64,000 nucleotides of DNA from a halophilic archaeon (GTDB taxonomy: Archaea; Halobacteriota; Halobacteria; Halobacteriales; Haladaptataceae): NCBI GenBank assembly GCA_003298465.1, contig QNGA01000001.1, positions 186,001 to 250,000 of the forward strand, given 5' to 3'. The position numbers and the translations under genes are program-made. Below the pieces are notes generated by a model, which worked only from the letters and a program-made list of their open reading frames with translations, was not told the DNA's origin and did not search any database. Below, piece after piece: positions 54,521 through 63,448 of this stretch; the first letter of the stretch is position 1; each line of letters starts with the position of its first letter.

Positions 54521-55891
54521 TCAGTCGTCGTTCGAAAAGCCCGGTATCGCGCTCCCTATCGGTCCGCGCTCGAAGTACAGCAGTTCGCTCCCGATGACGA
54601 GCACGCTGATGAGTATCACGAGGTAGAACGTGCCCGGGCTGTTGAGATAGAGGTTGTACAGCAACAGCGGGAAGAAAGCGGCCGTGCCGACCACGCCGAC
54701 GACGGGCAGCGGCGTGACGAGACCGTCGATGTCGTCGCGCTCGCGGAAGGCGAGATAGCTCATACCGCCGAAGACGGCGATGAACGCCAGCGACGCGAAC
54801 GACGTGATCGACGAGAGGCTACCGTACACGGCGAACGCCGCCGACAGCACCCCCAGGACGACGACGATCTTCGAGGGGACCTCCTGGTCGCCGTCCGGGC
54901 TGAACCGCTCCGGCAGCATTCCCTCGTCGATGAGGGTCTGGGAGAACTGCGCGCCGCTGAACAGCGTCGCGTTCACCGCACTCGCCGTGGAGAACAGCGC
55001 CGAGATGCCGATGACGAACGCGCCGATGCGCCCCATGTACGGCAGGGCGGCGTACAGCAGCGACACCTCGGGCGCGACGGCGATGACCGAGATCTCCAGC
55101 AGGCTCACCGTGGTGAACGCGACGAGCACGTACAGCAGCGTCGCCACCGGAATCGAGATGTATATCGCCTTCCTGATGTTCTCGACCGGATTCTCGAACT
55201 GCGACTGGTCGTACATGAGCAACTGCCAGCCCTGGAAGGCGACGAACGACATCGCCGCGCCGACGATGGGGCTGAAACTGACCGCGGAGAACCCGAACGT
55301 CAGCTTCTGGACGTTGAAGGAGTACCAGACGCCCCAGACGCCGAAGACGCCGATGACCAGGATTTTGAAGAAGGTGAGGACGTCCTCCGCCTTCCCCGTC
55401 TTGGAAGCGCCCATCAGGTTCAGGCCGACGAACGCCGCGATGAGCAGCACGGAGACTATCTTCGGCAGGGAGACGCCCATGTAGTGGAGACGACCGAGCA
55501 TCTCCGTGAAGAACGAAGAGAACGCGTAGGCGTACAGCGCCATCGAGCCGATGTATCCGAACAGCAGGGTCCATCCCGTCATCCCCGCCACCGTCGAGTT
55601 GTCGACGACCTCCTCGATGTACGTCGGCGCGCCGCCCTTGTCCGACGTGAGTTCGTTCAACTGGACGTAGCTGTACCCGGCGCACATCGCCACGAACCCC
55701 GCGATGGCGAACGCGAGCCACGCTATCTTCCCCGAGACGGCGACGACGATACCGAACGCGGAGTAGATGCCGCCGCCTATCATCCCCCCGAGGGCCATCG
55801 CTACCGCTTCCTTCAGTCCGAGCTGCTCTCCCATCGGGTGAAACTCGTCCTCCCAGCCACGGGAATCTGACGGCTGAATTTTCAATGTCAT
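54521..55891 (-). CDS. APC-family amino acid permease
   Basis: This 456-residue carrier has about twelve helices. The first contains the substrate-site motif GLKEAVAMALGGMIGGGIYS. GYSYVQLNELTSDKGGAPTY and VSFVAFQGWQLLMYDQSQFE-like segments are typical of APC transporters. Two starts are possible: ATG 55891, and ATG 55834 (MGEQLGLKEA). TTTTAAATG on the minus strand overlaps the first ATG, so if it is the TATA box only the second start would lie on the mRNA. It precedes the SBP gene and may be co-transcribed with it. Confidence 0.85.
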   Translation of the reverse strand: MTLKIQPSDSRGWEDEFHPMGEQLGLKEAVAMALGGMIGGGIYSAFGIVVAVSGKIAWLAFAIAGFVAMCAGYSYVQLNELTSDKGGAPTYIEEVVDNSTVAGMTGWTLLFGYIGSMALYAYAFSSFFTEMLGRLHYMGVSLPKIVSVLLIAAFVGLNLMGASKTGKAEDVLTFFKILVIGVFGVWGVWYSFNVQKLTFGFSAVSFSPIVGAAMSFVAFQGWQLLMYDQSQFENPVENIRKAIYISIPVATLLYVLVAFTTVSLLEISVIAVAPEVSLLYAALPYMGRIGAFVIGISALFSTASAVNATLFSGAQFSQTLIDEGMLPERFSPDGDQEVPSKIVVVLGVLSAAFAVYGSLSSITSFASLAFIAVFGGMSYLAFRERDDIDGLVTPLPVVGVVGTAAFFPLLLYNLYLNSPGTFYLVILISVLVIGSELLYFERGPIGSAIPGFSNDD

Positions 55892-55936
55892 TTAAAACAG
55901 GGGCGGTGACGCGGCGTCCGCGACGTCGTTCGCGTC

Positions 55937-56602
55937 TCAATCGGCGTCGTCGCTCTCGGTCGTCTCCAGCGCGAGCGTGTTCTGTAGCAGGTTCGCGTGG
56001 CCGCGTCGCATGCGCTGGGAGACGGACTGGACGGTGATGCCGAACTCGTCGGCCAGGTCCTCCATCGTCGCGTCCCGCGGCACCTCGAAGTACCCCGTTT
56101 CGAGCGCGGTCAACAGCGTGTCGCGCTGCTCGGCCGTCACCTCGAAGTCGCCGAACGTCGCCGTGTTCGACCGGTCGAACACCTGCTTCAGCGAGTAGTC
56201 GTACTCCTCGTCGCAGTGGTCGTCGAACGACGAGAGCGCGTCCCGGGTGGGGAACACCATCCGGAGGTCCCACGCCTCCCCGTCCGTCCTCGCGTGAGTG
56301 ACGGTCGCTTCGGCCTCGCGGATCCCCCTCACCAGGTGGTCGACGTCCCCCGTCCAGTCTCCCCGGTAGAACCGCTCGTCGTCGACGCGTTCGAGCGTCC
56401 GGACGTTCGTCACCGTCTCGTCGTCGTCGACGTAGCGCTCGAACGCGTCGAGTGCGTCGCCGGCCACCCGGAAGTACGGCGTGAGACTCGACTCCGTCTG
56501 GACCACCCGTTCCACCCCGACGGTCACGTCCGGCCCGTTGCGCACGGCGTGGGAGAGAACGAAGTCCTCCGGAGGCACCGCGAAGTCCGCGATGACGCTC
56601 AT
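55937..56602 (-). CDS. bacterio-opsin-activator-type HTH-10 regulator
   Basis: This 221-residue DNA-binding protein has an N-terminal sensor-like domain (1-155) starting MSVIADFAVPPEDFVLSHAV. The C-terminal HTH_10 domain (about 160-215) contains LTALETGYFEVPRDATMEDL and ADEFGITVQSVSQRMRRGHA, the haloarchaeal Bat-type signature. There is no PAS or GAF domain. ACATAACTG on the minus strand is 27 bases before the ATG. It lies 45 bp upstream of the permease gene on the same strand and may regulate it. Confidence 0.88.
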   Translation of the reverse strand: MSVIADFAVPPEDFVLSHAVRNGPDVTVGVERVVQTESSLTPYFRVAGDALDAFERYVDDDETVTNVRTLERVDDERFYRGDWTGDVDHLVRGIREAEATVTHARTDGEAWDLRMVFPTRDALSSFDDHCDEEYDYSLKQVFDRSNTATFGDFEVTAEQRDTLLTALETGYFEVPRDATMEDLADEFGITVQSVSQRMRRGHANLLQNTLALETTESDDAD

Positions 56603-56810
56603 GGTCTCGCTTGGGGGCGTCGAACAGTTATGTCTACTTGCCGCGGAAGACGCACCAGTCGGCCGTTCGAACTCCTCTCCCGCGCGTTCGACCACGCGCC
56701 GACGCTCCGATACGGCCTCCGGGCCGTCGGTCATTTTCGCGGTCGTTCGGCCGACCGCCGTGGGGAACGAGTTAGGAAGATTCTTCCCGCTCGCTCTCGA
56801 CTGTCTTGGC

Positions 56811-56987
56811 ATGAGCACGTTTACTGTTCGCGGACGCTTCCAGGCCCGTGACGGCTGGGAGCAGTTCGAGACGACCATCGACGCAGAGAACGAGTCCGTC
56901 GCCGAGGAACACGCGTACGCCAACTTCGGCAGCAAGCACGGCCTCAAGCGCACGCAGGTCGACGTCTCGGAGGTCGAAGCGCGATGA
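56811..56987 (+). CDS. rpl18a: ribosomal protein L18Ae/LX (large subunit)
   Basis: This 58-residue protein of the archaeal 50S subunit begins MSTFTVRGRFQARDGWEQFE. It contains ESVAEEHAYANFGSKHGLKR, the conserved end of LX/L20e proteins. Its TGA overlaps the prefoldin ATG (ATGA), and ftsY follows, the usual archaeal translation/secretion gene order. ATG 56811 is the only start giving the conserved N-terminus. Confidence 0.93.
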   Translation: MSTFTVRGRFQARDGWEQFETTIDAENESVAEEHAYANFGSKHGLKRTQVDVSEVEAR

Positions 56988-57445
56988 TGGGTGGCGGCAA
57001 CCAGGAGCTCCAGCAGCTCCAGCAGCAGTTGCAGGAACTCGACGAGCAGAAAGAACAGCTCGAAAACGAGGTCGAGTCGCTCCGGGACGAGAAGGACGAG
57101 GTCGACGAGGCCATCGAGGCCATCGAGACGCTGGAGACCGACTCCGTCGTGCAGGTGCCGCTGGGCGGCGGCGCGTACATCCGCACGACCGTCGACGACA
57201 TCGACGAGGTCGTCGTCGAACTCGGCGGCGGCTACGCCGCGGAGCGCGACCAGAACGGCGCGGTCGACTCCCTCGAGACGCGCAAGGACACCCTCGACGA
57301 GCGCATCGACGAACTCGAAGCCGACATCAGCGACGTCGAGGAACAGAGCGACGAACTCGAACAGAAGGCCCAGCAGATGCAACAGCAGCAGATGCAACAG
57401 CAGATGCAGCAGATGCAGCAGCAGGAAGACGACGAGAGCGAGTAA
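56984..57445 (+). CDS. pfdA: prefoldin subunit alpha
   Basis: This 153-residue chaperone subunit captures unfolded proteins and passes them to the thermosome. Long coiled coils (about 6-48 and 92-135) flank a beta hairpin core (SVVQVPLGGGAYIRTTVDDI and VVVELGGGYAAERD). The C-terminus is a Gln/Met-rich run (QMQQQQMQQQMQQMQQQ), longer than in most homologues. It starts ATGA on the ribosomal protein stop, and ftsY starts six bases downstream. Confidence 0.94.
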   Translation: MMGGGNQELQQLQQQLQELDEQKEQLENEVESLRDEKDEVDEAIEAIETLETDSVVQVPLGGGAYIRTTVDDIDEVVVELGGGYAAERDQNGAVDSLETRKDTLDERIDELEADISDVEEQSDELEQKAQQMQQQQMQQQMQQMQQQEDDESE

Positions 57446-57451
57446 TCGCCG

Positions 57452-58573
57452 ATGTTCGACAGCCTGAAGGACAAGATCAGCGGGTTCCGCGAGGACGTCG
57501 AGGAGACGACCGAGGAGAAGGCCGAGGAGGCCGCCGACGAGGCCGACGCGACCGAGGCCGAACCGGAACCCGCCGAAACGAACGCGACCGAGGCGGACTC
57601 CGCTGAATCGGACGCGACGGAAGCGGACTCCGCGGAGTCGGACGCGACCGAAGACGAGACGTCCGAGCCGTCGAACGGTAGCGGTTTCACCCAGAAGGCG
57701 AGGTCGTTCGCGCGCGGCGAGATCGTCATCGAGGAGCAGGACATCGAGGACCCGCTCTGGGAACTGGAGATGGCCCTGCTGGAGAGCGACGTGGAGATGA
57801 GCGTCGCCGAGGAGATTCTGGAGGGCATCCGCGAGGACCTCGTGGGCGCGACGCGGTCGTTCAACGCCGAGACGGCCGACGTGGTCGAGGAGGCGCTGCA
57901 GGACTCGCTCGAGTCGGTCATCAGCGTCGGTCAGTTCGACTTCGACCGTCGCGTCGCCGAGGCCGACAAACCGCTCACCATCATCTTCACCGGCGTCAAC
58001 GGCGTCGGAAAGACGACGACCATCGCGAAGCTCTCCCGGTACCTCGAAGAGCGGGGGTACTCGTCGGTGCTGGCGAACGGCGACACCTACCGCGCCGGCG
58101 CGAACGAACAGATTCGCGAGCACGCCGACAATCTGGACCGGAAGCTCATCGCCCACGACCAGGGCGGCGACCCGGCGGCCGTCATCTACGACGCCGTCGA
58201 GTACGCCGAGGCGCACGACGTCGACGTGGTGCTGGGCGACACGGCCGGTCGCCTCCACACCAGCGAGGACCTGATGGACCAACTGGAGAAGATAGAACGC
58301 GTCGTCGCTCCGGACATGACGCTGTTCGTCGACGAGGCCGTCGCCGGCCAGGACGCCGTCCAGCGCGCCAAGCAGTTCAACGACGCCGCCGAGATAGACG
58401 GGGCCGTCCTCACGAAGGCGGACGCCGACTCGCAGGGCGGTGCCGCCATCTCCATCGCGCACGTCACGGGCAAACCCATCCTCTTCCTCGGCACCGGTCA
58501 GGGGTACGACGACATCGAGACGTTCGACCCCGAGCGCCTCGTGAGCCGGCTCGTCGGCGAGGACGAGGCGTAA
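57452..58573 (+). CDS. ftsY: signal recognition particle receptor FtsY
   Basis: This 373-residue SRP GTPase docks ribosome-SRP complexes at the membrane. An acidic A-region (about 15-75) has repeated ATEADSAESD units. The N domain (about 90-165) is followed by the G domain with P-loop GVNGVGKT at 181-188, VLGDTAGRLHTSEDLMDQLE, and TKADADSQGGAAISIAHVTG. It is encoded after pfdA. An archaeal T-rich stop (CCCGTTTTTCC, 58584-58594) follows. Confidence 0.95.
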   Translation: MFDSLKDKISGFREDVEETTEEKAEEAADEADATEAEPEPAETNATEADSAESDATEADSAESDATEDETSEPSNGSGFTQKARSFARGEIVIEEQDIEDPLWELEMALLESDVEMSVAEEILEGIREDLVGATRSFNAETADVVEEALQDSLESVISVGQFDFDRRVAEADKPLTIIFTGVNGVGKTTTIAKLSRYLEERGYSSVLANGDTYRAGANEQIREHADNLDRKLIAHDQGGDPAAVIYDAVEYAEAHDVDVVLGDTAGRLHTSEDLMDQLEKIERVVAPDMTLFVDEAVAGQDAVQRAKQFNDAAEIDGAVLTKADADSQGGAAISIAHVTGKPILFLGTGQGYDDIETFDPERLVSRLVGEDEA

Positions 58574-58583
58574 CGTCCGACCC

Positions 58584-58594
58584 CGTTTTTCCGC
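58584..58594 (+). terminator. T-run terminator after ftsY
   Basis: CCCGTTTTTCC eleven bases after the ftsY stop is the kind of short T-run that ends archaeal transcripts. No stem is needed or seen. Confidence 0.4.
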
Positions 58595-58661
58595 CGCGAC
58601 CGTCGACGAGGAGCGGCGTCGCTCGCGACGGCTCGGCGGAGGGGAGAATCCGGACTAGAAA

Positions 58662-58675
58662 AAGCATTTAAACGA
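58662..58675 (+). promoter_or_regulatory. TATA box of srp54
   Basis: AAGCATTTAAACGA is a clear TATA-like element about 31 bases before the ATG at 58700. It shows that srp54 has its own promoter, separate from pfdA-ftsY. Confidence 0.6.
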
Positions 58676-58699
58676 GTACGGAGCCAAGAAGGGACAACG

Positions 58700-60094
58700 A
58701 TGGTACTCGACAATCTCGGCAGTTCTCTTCGCGGGTCGCTCGACAAGTTGAGCGGCAAGTCGCGCGTCAGCGAGGAGGACGTCGAGGAGATCGTCAGGGA
58801 GATTCAGCGGTCGCTCCTGCAGGCCGACGTCGACACCAGCCTGGTGATGGACCTCTCGTCCTCTATCGAGGAGCGTGCGCTCGAGGAGGAACCGCCGGGC
58901 GGAACGACGGCCCGCGACCACGTGCTCAGCATCGTCTACGAGGAACTGGTCGACCTCGTCGGCGAGTCGACCGACCTGCCGCTGGAGAGCCAGACCATCC
59001 TGCTCGCCGGTCTCCAGGGGTCGGGGAAGACGACCACCGCCGCCAAGATGGCGTGGTGGTTCTCGAAGAAGGGGCTGCGGCCCGCAGTCGTCCAGACGGA
59101 CACCTTCCGTCCCGGCGCGTACGACCAGGCGAAAGAGATGGCCTCCCGGGCCGAGGTGGAGTTCTACGGCGACCCGGACAACGACGACCCCGTCGACATC
59201 GCCCGGAAGGGACTGGAGGAGACCAGCGACGCCGACGTACACATCGTCGACACCGCGGGTCGCCACGCGCTCGAAGACGACCTCATCGACGAGATAGAGC
59301 AGATAGAGCGCGTCGTCGACCCCGACCGCAACCTGCTCGTGCTCGACGCCGCCATCGGTCAGGGCGCGAAACAGCAGGCCCAGCAGTTCGACGAGTCCAT
59401 CGGCATCGACGGCGTCGCCATCACGAAACTCGACGGGACCGCGAAAGGTGGGGGCGCGCTGACCGCCGTCAACGAGACGGACTCGTCCATCGCCTTCCTC
59501 GGCACCGGGGAGACGGTCCAGGACGTCGAGCGCTTCGAGCCGAACGGCTTCATCTCCCGGCTGCTCGGGATGGGCGACCTGAAACAGCTCACCGAGCGCG
59601 TCGAGCGCGCGATGGAGGAGACCCAGGAGGAAGACGAGGACTGGGACCCCGAGGACATGCTCCAGGGCTCGTTCACCCTGAAGGACATGCGAAAGCAGAT
59701 GAACGCGATGAACAAGATGGGGCCGCTCGACCAGGTGATGGACATGATTCCGGGCATGGGCGGCGGCATGATGGACGAACTCCCCGACGACGCCATGGAC
59801 GTGACGAAAGACCGGATGCGGGACTTCGAGGTCGTCATGGACTCGATGACCGAGGCGGAACTGGAGAACCCGCGCGCCATCGGTGCGAGCCAGGTCGAAC
59901 GCATCGCCCGCGGTAGCGGCAAGGGCGAGGAGCGCGTGCGCGAACTGCTCGAACAGCACAAGATGATGGCCCAGACGCTCAAGCAGTTCCAGGGCATGGG
60001 CCAGGGCGGCGACATGGAGCGGATGATGAAGAAGATGCAGGGCGGCGGTGGCGGCGGCGGTGGCGGCATGGGCGGAATGGGACCGTTCGGGTAA
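58700..60094 (+). CDS. srp54: signal recognition particle 54 kDa protein
   Basis: This 464-residue GTPase binds signal peptides and 7S RNA. The N domain (1-95) is followed by the G domain with P-loop GLQGSGKT at 104-111, [20 protein letters not shown], and [20 protein letters not shown]. The M domain (about 300-445) is methionine-rich ([20 protein letters not shown] and [18 protein letters not shown]). A glycine run and GGMGPFG end it. No SRP RNA was seen in the window. Confidence 0.96.
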   Translation: MVLDNLGSSLRGSLDKLSGKSRVSEEDVEEIVREIQRSLLQADVDTSLVMDLSSSIEERALEEEPPGGTTARDHVLSIVYEELVDLVGESTDLPLESQTILLAGLQGSGKTTTAAKMAWWFSKKGLRPAVVQTDTFRPGAYDQAKEMASRAEVEFYGDPDNDDPVDIARKGLEETSDADVHIVDTAGRHALEDDLIDEIEQIERVVDPDRNLLVLDAAIGQGAKQQAQQFDESIGIDGVAITKLDGTAKGGGALTAVNETDSSIAFLGTGETVQDVERFEPNGFISRLLGMGDLKQLTERVERAMEETQEEDEDWDPEDMLQGSFTLKDMRKQMNAMNKMGPLDQVMDMIPGMGGGMMDELPDDAMDVTKDRMRDFEVVMDSMTEAELENPRAIGASQVERIARGSGKGEERVRELLEQHKMMAQTLKQFQGMGQGGDMERMMKKMQGGGGGGGGGMGGMGPFG

Positions 60095-60149
60095 AGCGCC
60101 CGACTCCCGGCCCACAGAGCTATCGACGCCGCCGTCGACCGGTCGTACC

Positions 60150-60950
60150 ATGCCGACCGTCCGGTGTCACGGCGCGGATCTCTACTTCGAGGACGAGGGA
60201 ACGGGACCGCCGATAGTTCTCCTGCACGGGGTGATGGCGGGACTTCGCTTCTTCGAGCCGCAGCTGTCGACGCTCCCGGCCGACCATCGGACGGTCGCGC
60301 TCGACTACCGGGGCCACGGCCGCTCGGCGAAGACCGAGACCGGGCACACGGTGGCCCAGTACGCCCGCGACCTGGACGCGTTCCTCGAACGCCTCGACCT
60401 CGACGAGGTGGTGGTCGTCGGCTGGTCGATGGGTGCGCTCGTCGCGTGGGAGTACGTCGACCGGTTCGGCACCGACCGACTGCGCGGCCTCGTCGTCGTC
60501 GATATGTCGGCGTCGGCGTTCCAGTGGGACGACTACGACCACGGCACCACCGACCTGTCGCGGCTGACCGACACCCTCGAACTCGTCCAGACGGACCACG
60601 AGCGTCTGCTGGAGCAGTTGATCGCGGCGGCGTTCGCGGAGCCGGTCGACCGCGAGACGCACGCGCTGGCATTCGACGAACTCTCCCGCACCCCGCCGTC
60701 GGTCGCGAGCGCGATACTCTTCGACTACACGATGCGCGATTACCGCGACGTGCTCCCCGGCGTCGACGTTCCGGCGCTCGTCTGTGCCGGCGCGGACGAG
60801 ACGTGGCGGTCCGTCGCGGCCGTCAGGGACGTCGCCGAACGGCTCCCGGATGCCGACTTCGAACTGTTCGAGGAGAGCGGCCACTGTCTCTCGCTCGAAG
60901 AACCCGACCGCTTCAGTCGGACCGTCGGGGAGTTCGCCGCGTCGCTTTGA
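60150..60950 (+). CDS. alpha/beta hydrolase
   Basis: This 266-residue enzyme has the nucleophile Ser93 in VVGWSMGALVAW, Asp216 in CAGADETWR and His245 in ESGHCLSLEEP. The oxyanion segment is IVLLHGVMAGLRFF. LDYRGHGRSAKTE is the usual strand 4 turn. The substrate is unknown; esterase or haloperoxidase-like activity is possible. ATG 60150 is preferred; the frame start at 60048 lies inside srp54. A T-run terminator follows. Confidence 0.88.
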   Translation: MPTVRCHGADLYFEDEGTGPPIVLLHGVMAGLRFFEPQLSTLPADHRTVALDYRGHGRSAKTETGHTVAQYARDLDAFLERLDLDEVVVVGWSMGALVAWEYVDRFGTDRLRGLVVVDMSASAFQWDDYDHGTTDLSRLTDTLELVQTDHERLLEQLIAAAFAEPVDRETHALAFDELSRTPPSVASAILFDYTMRDYRDVLPGVDVPALVCAGADETWRSVAAVRDVAERLPDADFELFEESGHCLSLEEPDRFSRTVGEFAASL

Positions 60951-60988
60951 CCGCCCGCGACGACGTTCGTCCGTCGCCCGCGACGAAC

Positions 60989-60998
60989 GGTTTTTTGT
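60989..60998 (+). terminator. T-run terminator after the alpha/beta hydrolase
   Basis: GGTTTTTTGT about 40 bases past the stop is the longest T-run near a gene end in this part of the window. It could alternatively serve as a TATA-like element for the gene at 61023. Confidence 0.4.
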
Positions 60999-61022
60999 CC
61001 GGGGGCGGTGACACGGGAATAG

Positions 61023-61601
61023 ATGAGCGTCCGCGACGTCGCCGCCGAGGCCTACCGCGAAGCCCTGCCCGCGCTGGGTGCGAGCGTGGTCGGCGGCCTG
61101 TTCGCGGGCGTCGTCCTCGGCGGGATGCGCGCGGAACTCCGGGCGGTGCCGGGCCTGCTGGTGCTGGTGCCCGCGCTGCTGGCGACGCGCGGCAACGTCT
61201 ACGGCTCGCTCGGCGCGCGGCTCGCCTCCGGTCTCCACCAGGGGCTGGTCGACCCGGAGGTCGTCGCGAGCGACGAGCGCGTTCGGGCGGCCGTCGCGGC
61301 GGCGCTCGCGAACGGCGTCCTCGCGAGCCTGTTCGCGGCGACCGTCGCGTTCCTCGTCCTGCAGGTGCTCGTACGGCCGGTCGCGCCGCTGCCGACGCTG
61401 CTCGCCATCGCGCTCGTCGCGGGCGTCCTGTCCGGCGTGGCGCTGACCGTCGCCGTCGTCGTGGTCGTGTTCGCCGGCTACCGACGCGGCCAGAACCCGG
61501 ACACCCTGGTCGGACCGCTCGTGACGACGACGGGCGACGTGTTCGGTATCGCCTTCCTGTTGCTCGCGGTGCGAATCGTGCTCGCGCTCGGGGGTGGGTG
61601 A
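61023..61601 (+). CDS. MgtE-type membrane domain protein, subunit 1
   Basis: This 192-residue protein holds one MgtE integral-membrane unit of about five helices: LPALGASVVGGLFAGVVLGG, VPGLLVLVPALLATRGNVYG, and TLVGPLVTTTGDVFGIAFLL. The last motif matches the ion-pathway helix of MgtE. There is no cytosolic N-domain or CBS domain. The second unit is encoded by the next gene with no gap between stop and start, so the transporter is probably a heterodimer for Mg2+ or another divalent cation. Confidence 0.82.
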   Translation: MSVRDVAAEAYREALPALGASVVGGLFAGVVLGGMRAELRAVPGLLVLVPALLATRGNVYGSLGARLASGLHQGLVDPEVVASDERVRAAVAAALANGVLASLFAATVAFLVLQVLVRPVAPLPTLLAIALVAGVLSGVALTVAVVVVVFAGYRRGQNPDTLVGPLVTTTGDVFGIAFLLLAVRIVLALGGG

Positions 61602-62159
61602 GTGCCGACGTCCTGGACCGTTCGCGACATCACGCGGGCGACGCTCCCGGTCCTGCTCGCGCTCACCGTCGTCGAAATCGGCAGCGGACTCGTCCTCGGG
61701 TCGTTCGAGAGCGAACTGCTCCGGTACCCCTCGCTGCTCGCGCTGGTCCCCGTCATCATCGGCACGGCGGGCAACCTCGGGAGCATCCTCGCGGCGCGAC
61801 TCTCGACGGCGTTCCACCTCGGCACCCTCTCGTTCGACCGCGGCGACGAACTCCTGGCGGGCAACGCCGTTGCGACCGTCGCGCTGTCGGTGACCGTCTT
61901 CCCCGTCGTCGGCGCCGGCGCGTGGGTGCTCACGCGAGCGACGGCCGGCACGAAACTCGGGTTCGGGACGGTCGTGGCCGTCGCGCTGTCCAGCGGCGTC
62001 GTGCTGGCGTTCGTCGCCATCGCGGTGACGCTCGTGGCGACGTACGCCGCCTACCGACTCGAACTCGACCCGGACGACGTGGTCATCCCGGTCGTGACCA
62101 ACGTCTGCGACGTCCTGGGCGTGCTCGTCCTGTTCGCCGTCGTCCAGGTGCTAGTGTGA
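61602..62159 (+). CDS. MgtE-type membrane domain protein, subunit 2
   Basis: This 185-residue partner starts GTG directly after the previous stop. It has five helices with LLALVPVIIGTAGNLGSILA (equivalent to the ATRGN segment of subunit 1) and DDVVIPVVTNVCDVLGVLVL as the ion-pathway helix. No regulatory domain is present, so control by Mg2+ sensing as in full-length MgtE is unlikely. Confidence 0.82.
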   Translation: MPTSWTVRDITRATLPVLLALTVVEIGSGLVLGSFESELLRYPSLLALVPVIIGTAGNLGSILAARLSTAFHLGTLSFDRGDELLAGNAVATVALSVTVFPVVGAGAWVLTRATAGTKLGFGTVVAVALSSGVVLAFVAIAVTLVATYAAYRLELDPDDVVIPVVTNVCDVLGVLVLFAVVQVLV

Positions 62160-62260
62160 GTCCGGCCGTCGCTCCTCGACTCGAACCACACGGATTGAAA
62201 CCGTCACGCCGGAAACAGGGCAGATAACGGACAGCTTCGGGAGCGCTCCGATTCGAACCC

Positions 62261-63448
62261 ATGCAACCCATCAAGGACAGCGTCCACGACCACGTCGAAC
62301 TCCCGCCGGTCGCCGAGGACCTGCTCGACACCGACCCCCTCCAGCGACTCCGGCACGTCAAGCAGTTGAGCACCGTCCGCCTCGTCTACCCGTCGGCGAA
62401 CCACACGCGCTTCGAGCACAGCCTCGGCGTCGCCCACCTCGCGGACCGAGCGCTCGACCACCTCGGAGTCGAGGGCCACCGCGCGAAGATGGTCCGCGCT
62501 GCCGCGCTCCTGCACGACGTGGGGCACGGTCCCTACGGCCACCAGACCGAGGGCGTCATCGAGCGCCGACTGGGCCGTCACCACGACGAGGTCGGCGACC
62601 TGCTGGCCAGCGGGGAACTCGCGGCCGTGCTGGAGCGCCACGACCTCGACCCGCACCGGGTGGCCGCGCTCGTCGCGGGCGAGGGGGAACTCGGGCAACT
62701 CGTCGCGGGCGAACTGGACGTCGACCGGATGGACTACCTCGTCCGGGACGCCCACCACACCGGCGTCCCCTACGGTACCATCGACCACGGCCGCCTGCTC
62801 CGGGCGCTGCGGTTCGCGGGCGGCGAACTCGTCCTCGCGGAGGGCAACGTCCGGACCGCCGAGAGCCTGCTCGTCGCCCGCGCGCTGATGAACGCGACCG
62901 TCTATCGCCACCACGTCTCCCGCATCGCGGGCACGATGCTCGAACGCGCCAGCGAGCGCCTGCTCGACGCGACCGACCTCTCCCCGGAGCGGTTCCGGCG
63001 GCTCACCGACGCCGAACTGCTCGCCGCGCTGCGCGACTGCGACGTGACCGCCGAGATGGCCGACCGGCTCAGGGGACGGAACCTCTACAAGCGCGCGACG
63101 TGGGCTGAGTGGGACGCGGTGTCCGAGGCCGTCGTCGCTAGCGACCACGAGGCGATTCGGCGCTACGAGCGCGAGATAGCGGCCGAGGCGGGCGTCCCGG
63201 AGGACGCGGTCGTCCTGGACGCGCCCGGCGAACCGAGCATGCCCGAGTCGTCCACCCGCGTCGTCGTGAACGGCGAGATTCGACGGCTCGACGACCAGTC
63301 CCCGCTCGTCGAGGGGCTACAGGCCGCCCACCGAACCCAGTGGCGACTCGGCGTCTACGCGCCCGAAGCGGAGACGGCGGCCGTCGGTGAGGCGGCGGAG
63401 TCGGTGCTCGGCCTCACTCCTTCAGCGCACCCGCGGTCAGACCGCTGA
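62261..63448 (+). CDS. HD-domain phosphohydrolase (dNTPase/SAMHD1-like)
   Basis: This 395-residue enzyme has the metal site TRFEHSLGVAHLADRAL, AALLHDVGHGPYGHQTEGVI (His-Asp pair), and ELDVDRMDYLVRDAHHTGVP. These match the HD superfamily that includes deoxynucleoside triphosphatases. The C-terminal third (about 290-395) is acidic and variable. It probably acts on nucleotides. Its 3' end overlaps the convergent permease gene by 35 bp. Confidence 0.88.
   Translation: MQPIKDSVHDHVELPPVAEDLLDTDPLQRLRHVKQLSTVRLVYPSANHTRFEHSLGVAHLADRALDHLGVEGHRAKMVRAAALLHDVGHGPYGHQTEGVIERRLGRHHDEVGDLLASGELAAVLERHDLDPHRVAALVAGEGELGQLVAGELDVDRMDYLVRDAHHTGVPYGTIDHGRLLRALRFAGGELVLAEGNVRTAESLLVARALMNATVYRHHVSRIAGTMLERASERLLDATDLSPERFRRLTDAELLAALRDCDVTAEMADRLRGRNLYKRATWAEWDAVSEAVVASDHEAIRRYEREIAAEAGVPEDAVVLDAPGEPSMPESSTRVVVNGEIRRLDDQSPLVEGLQAAHRTQWRLGVYAPEAETAAVGEAAESVLGLTPSAHPRSDR

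Noticed and set aside
62243..62262. GATTCGAACCC resembling the T-loop of a minus-strand tRNA
   Set aside because: The flanking bases do not form a T-stem and no anticodon arm follows; the HD gene starts here.
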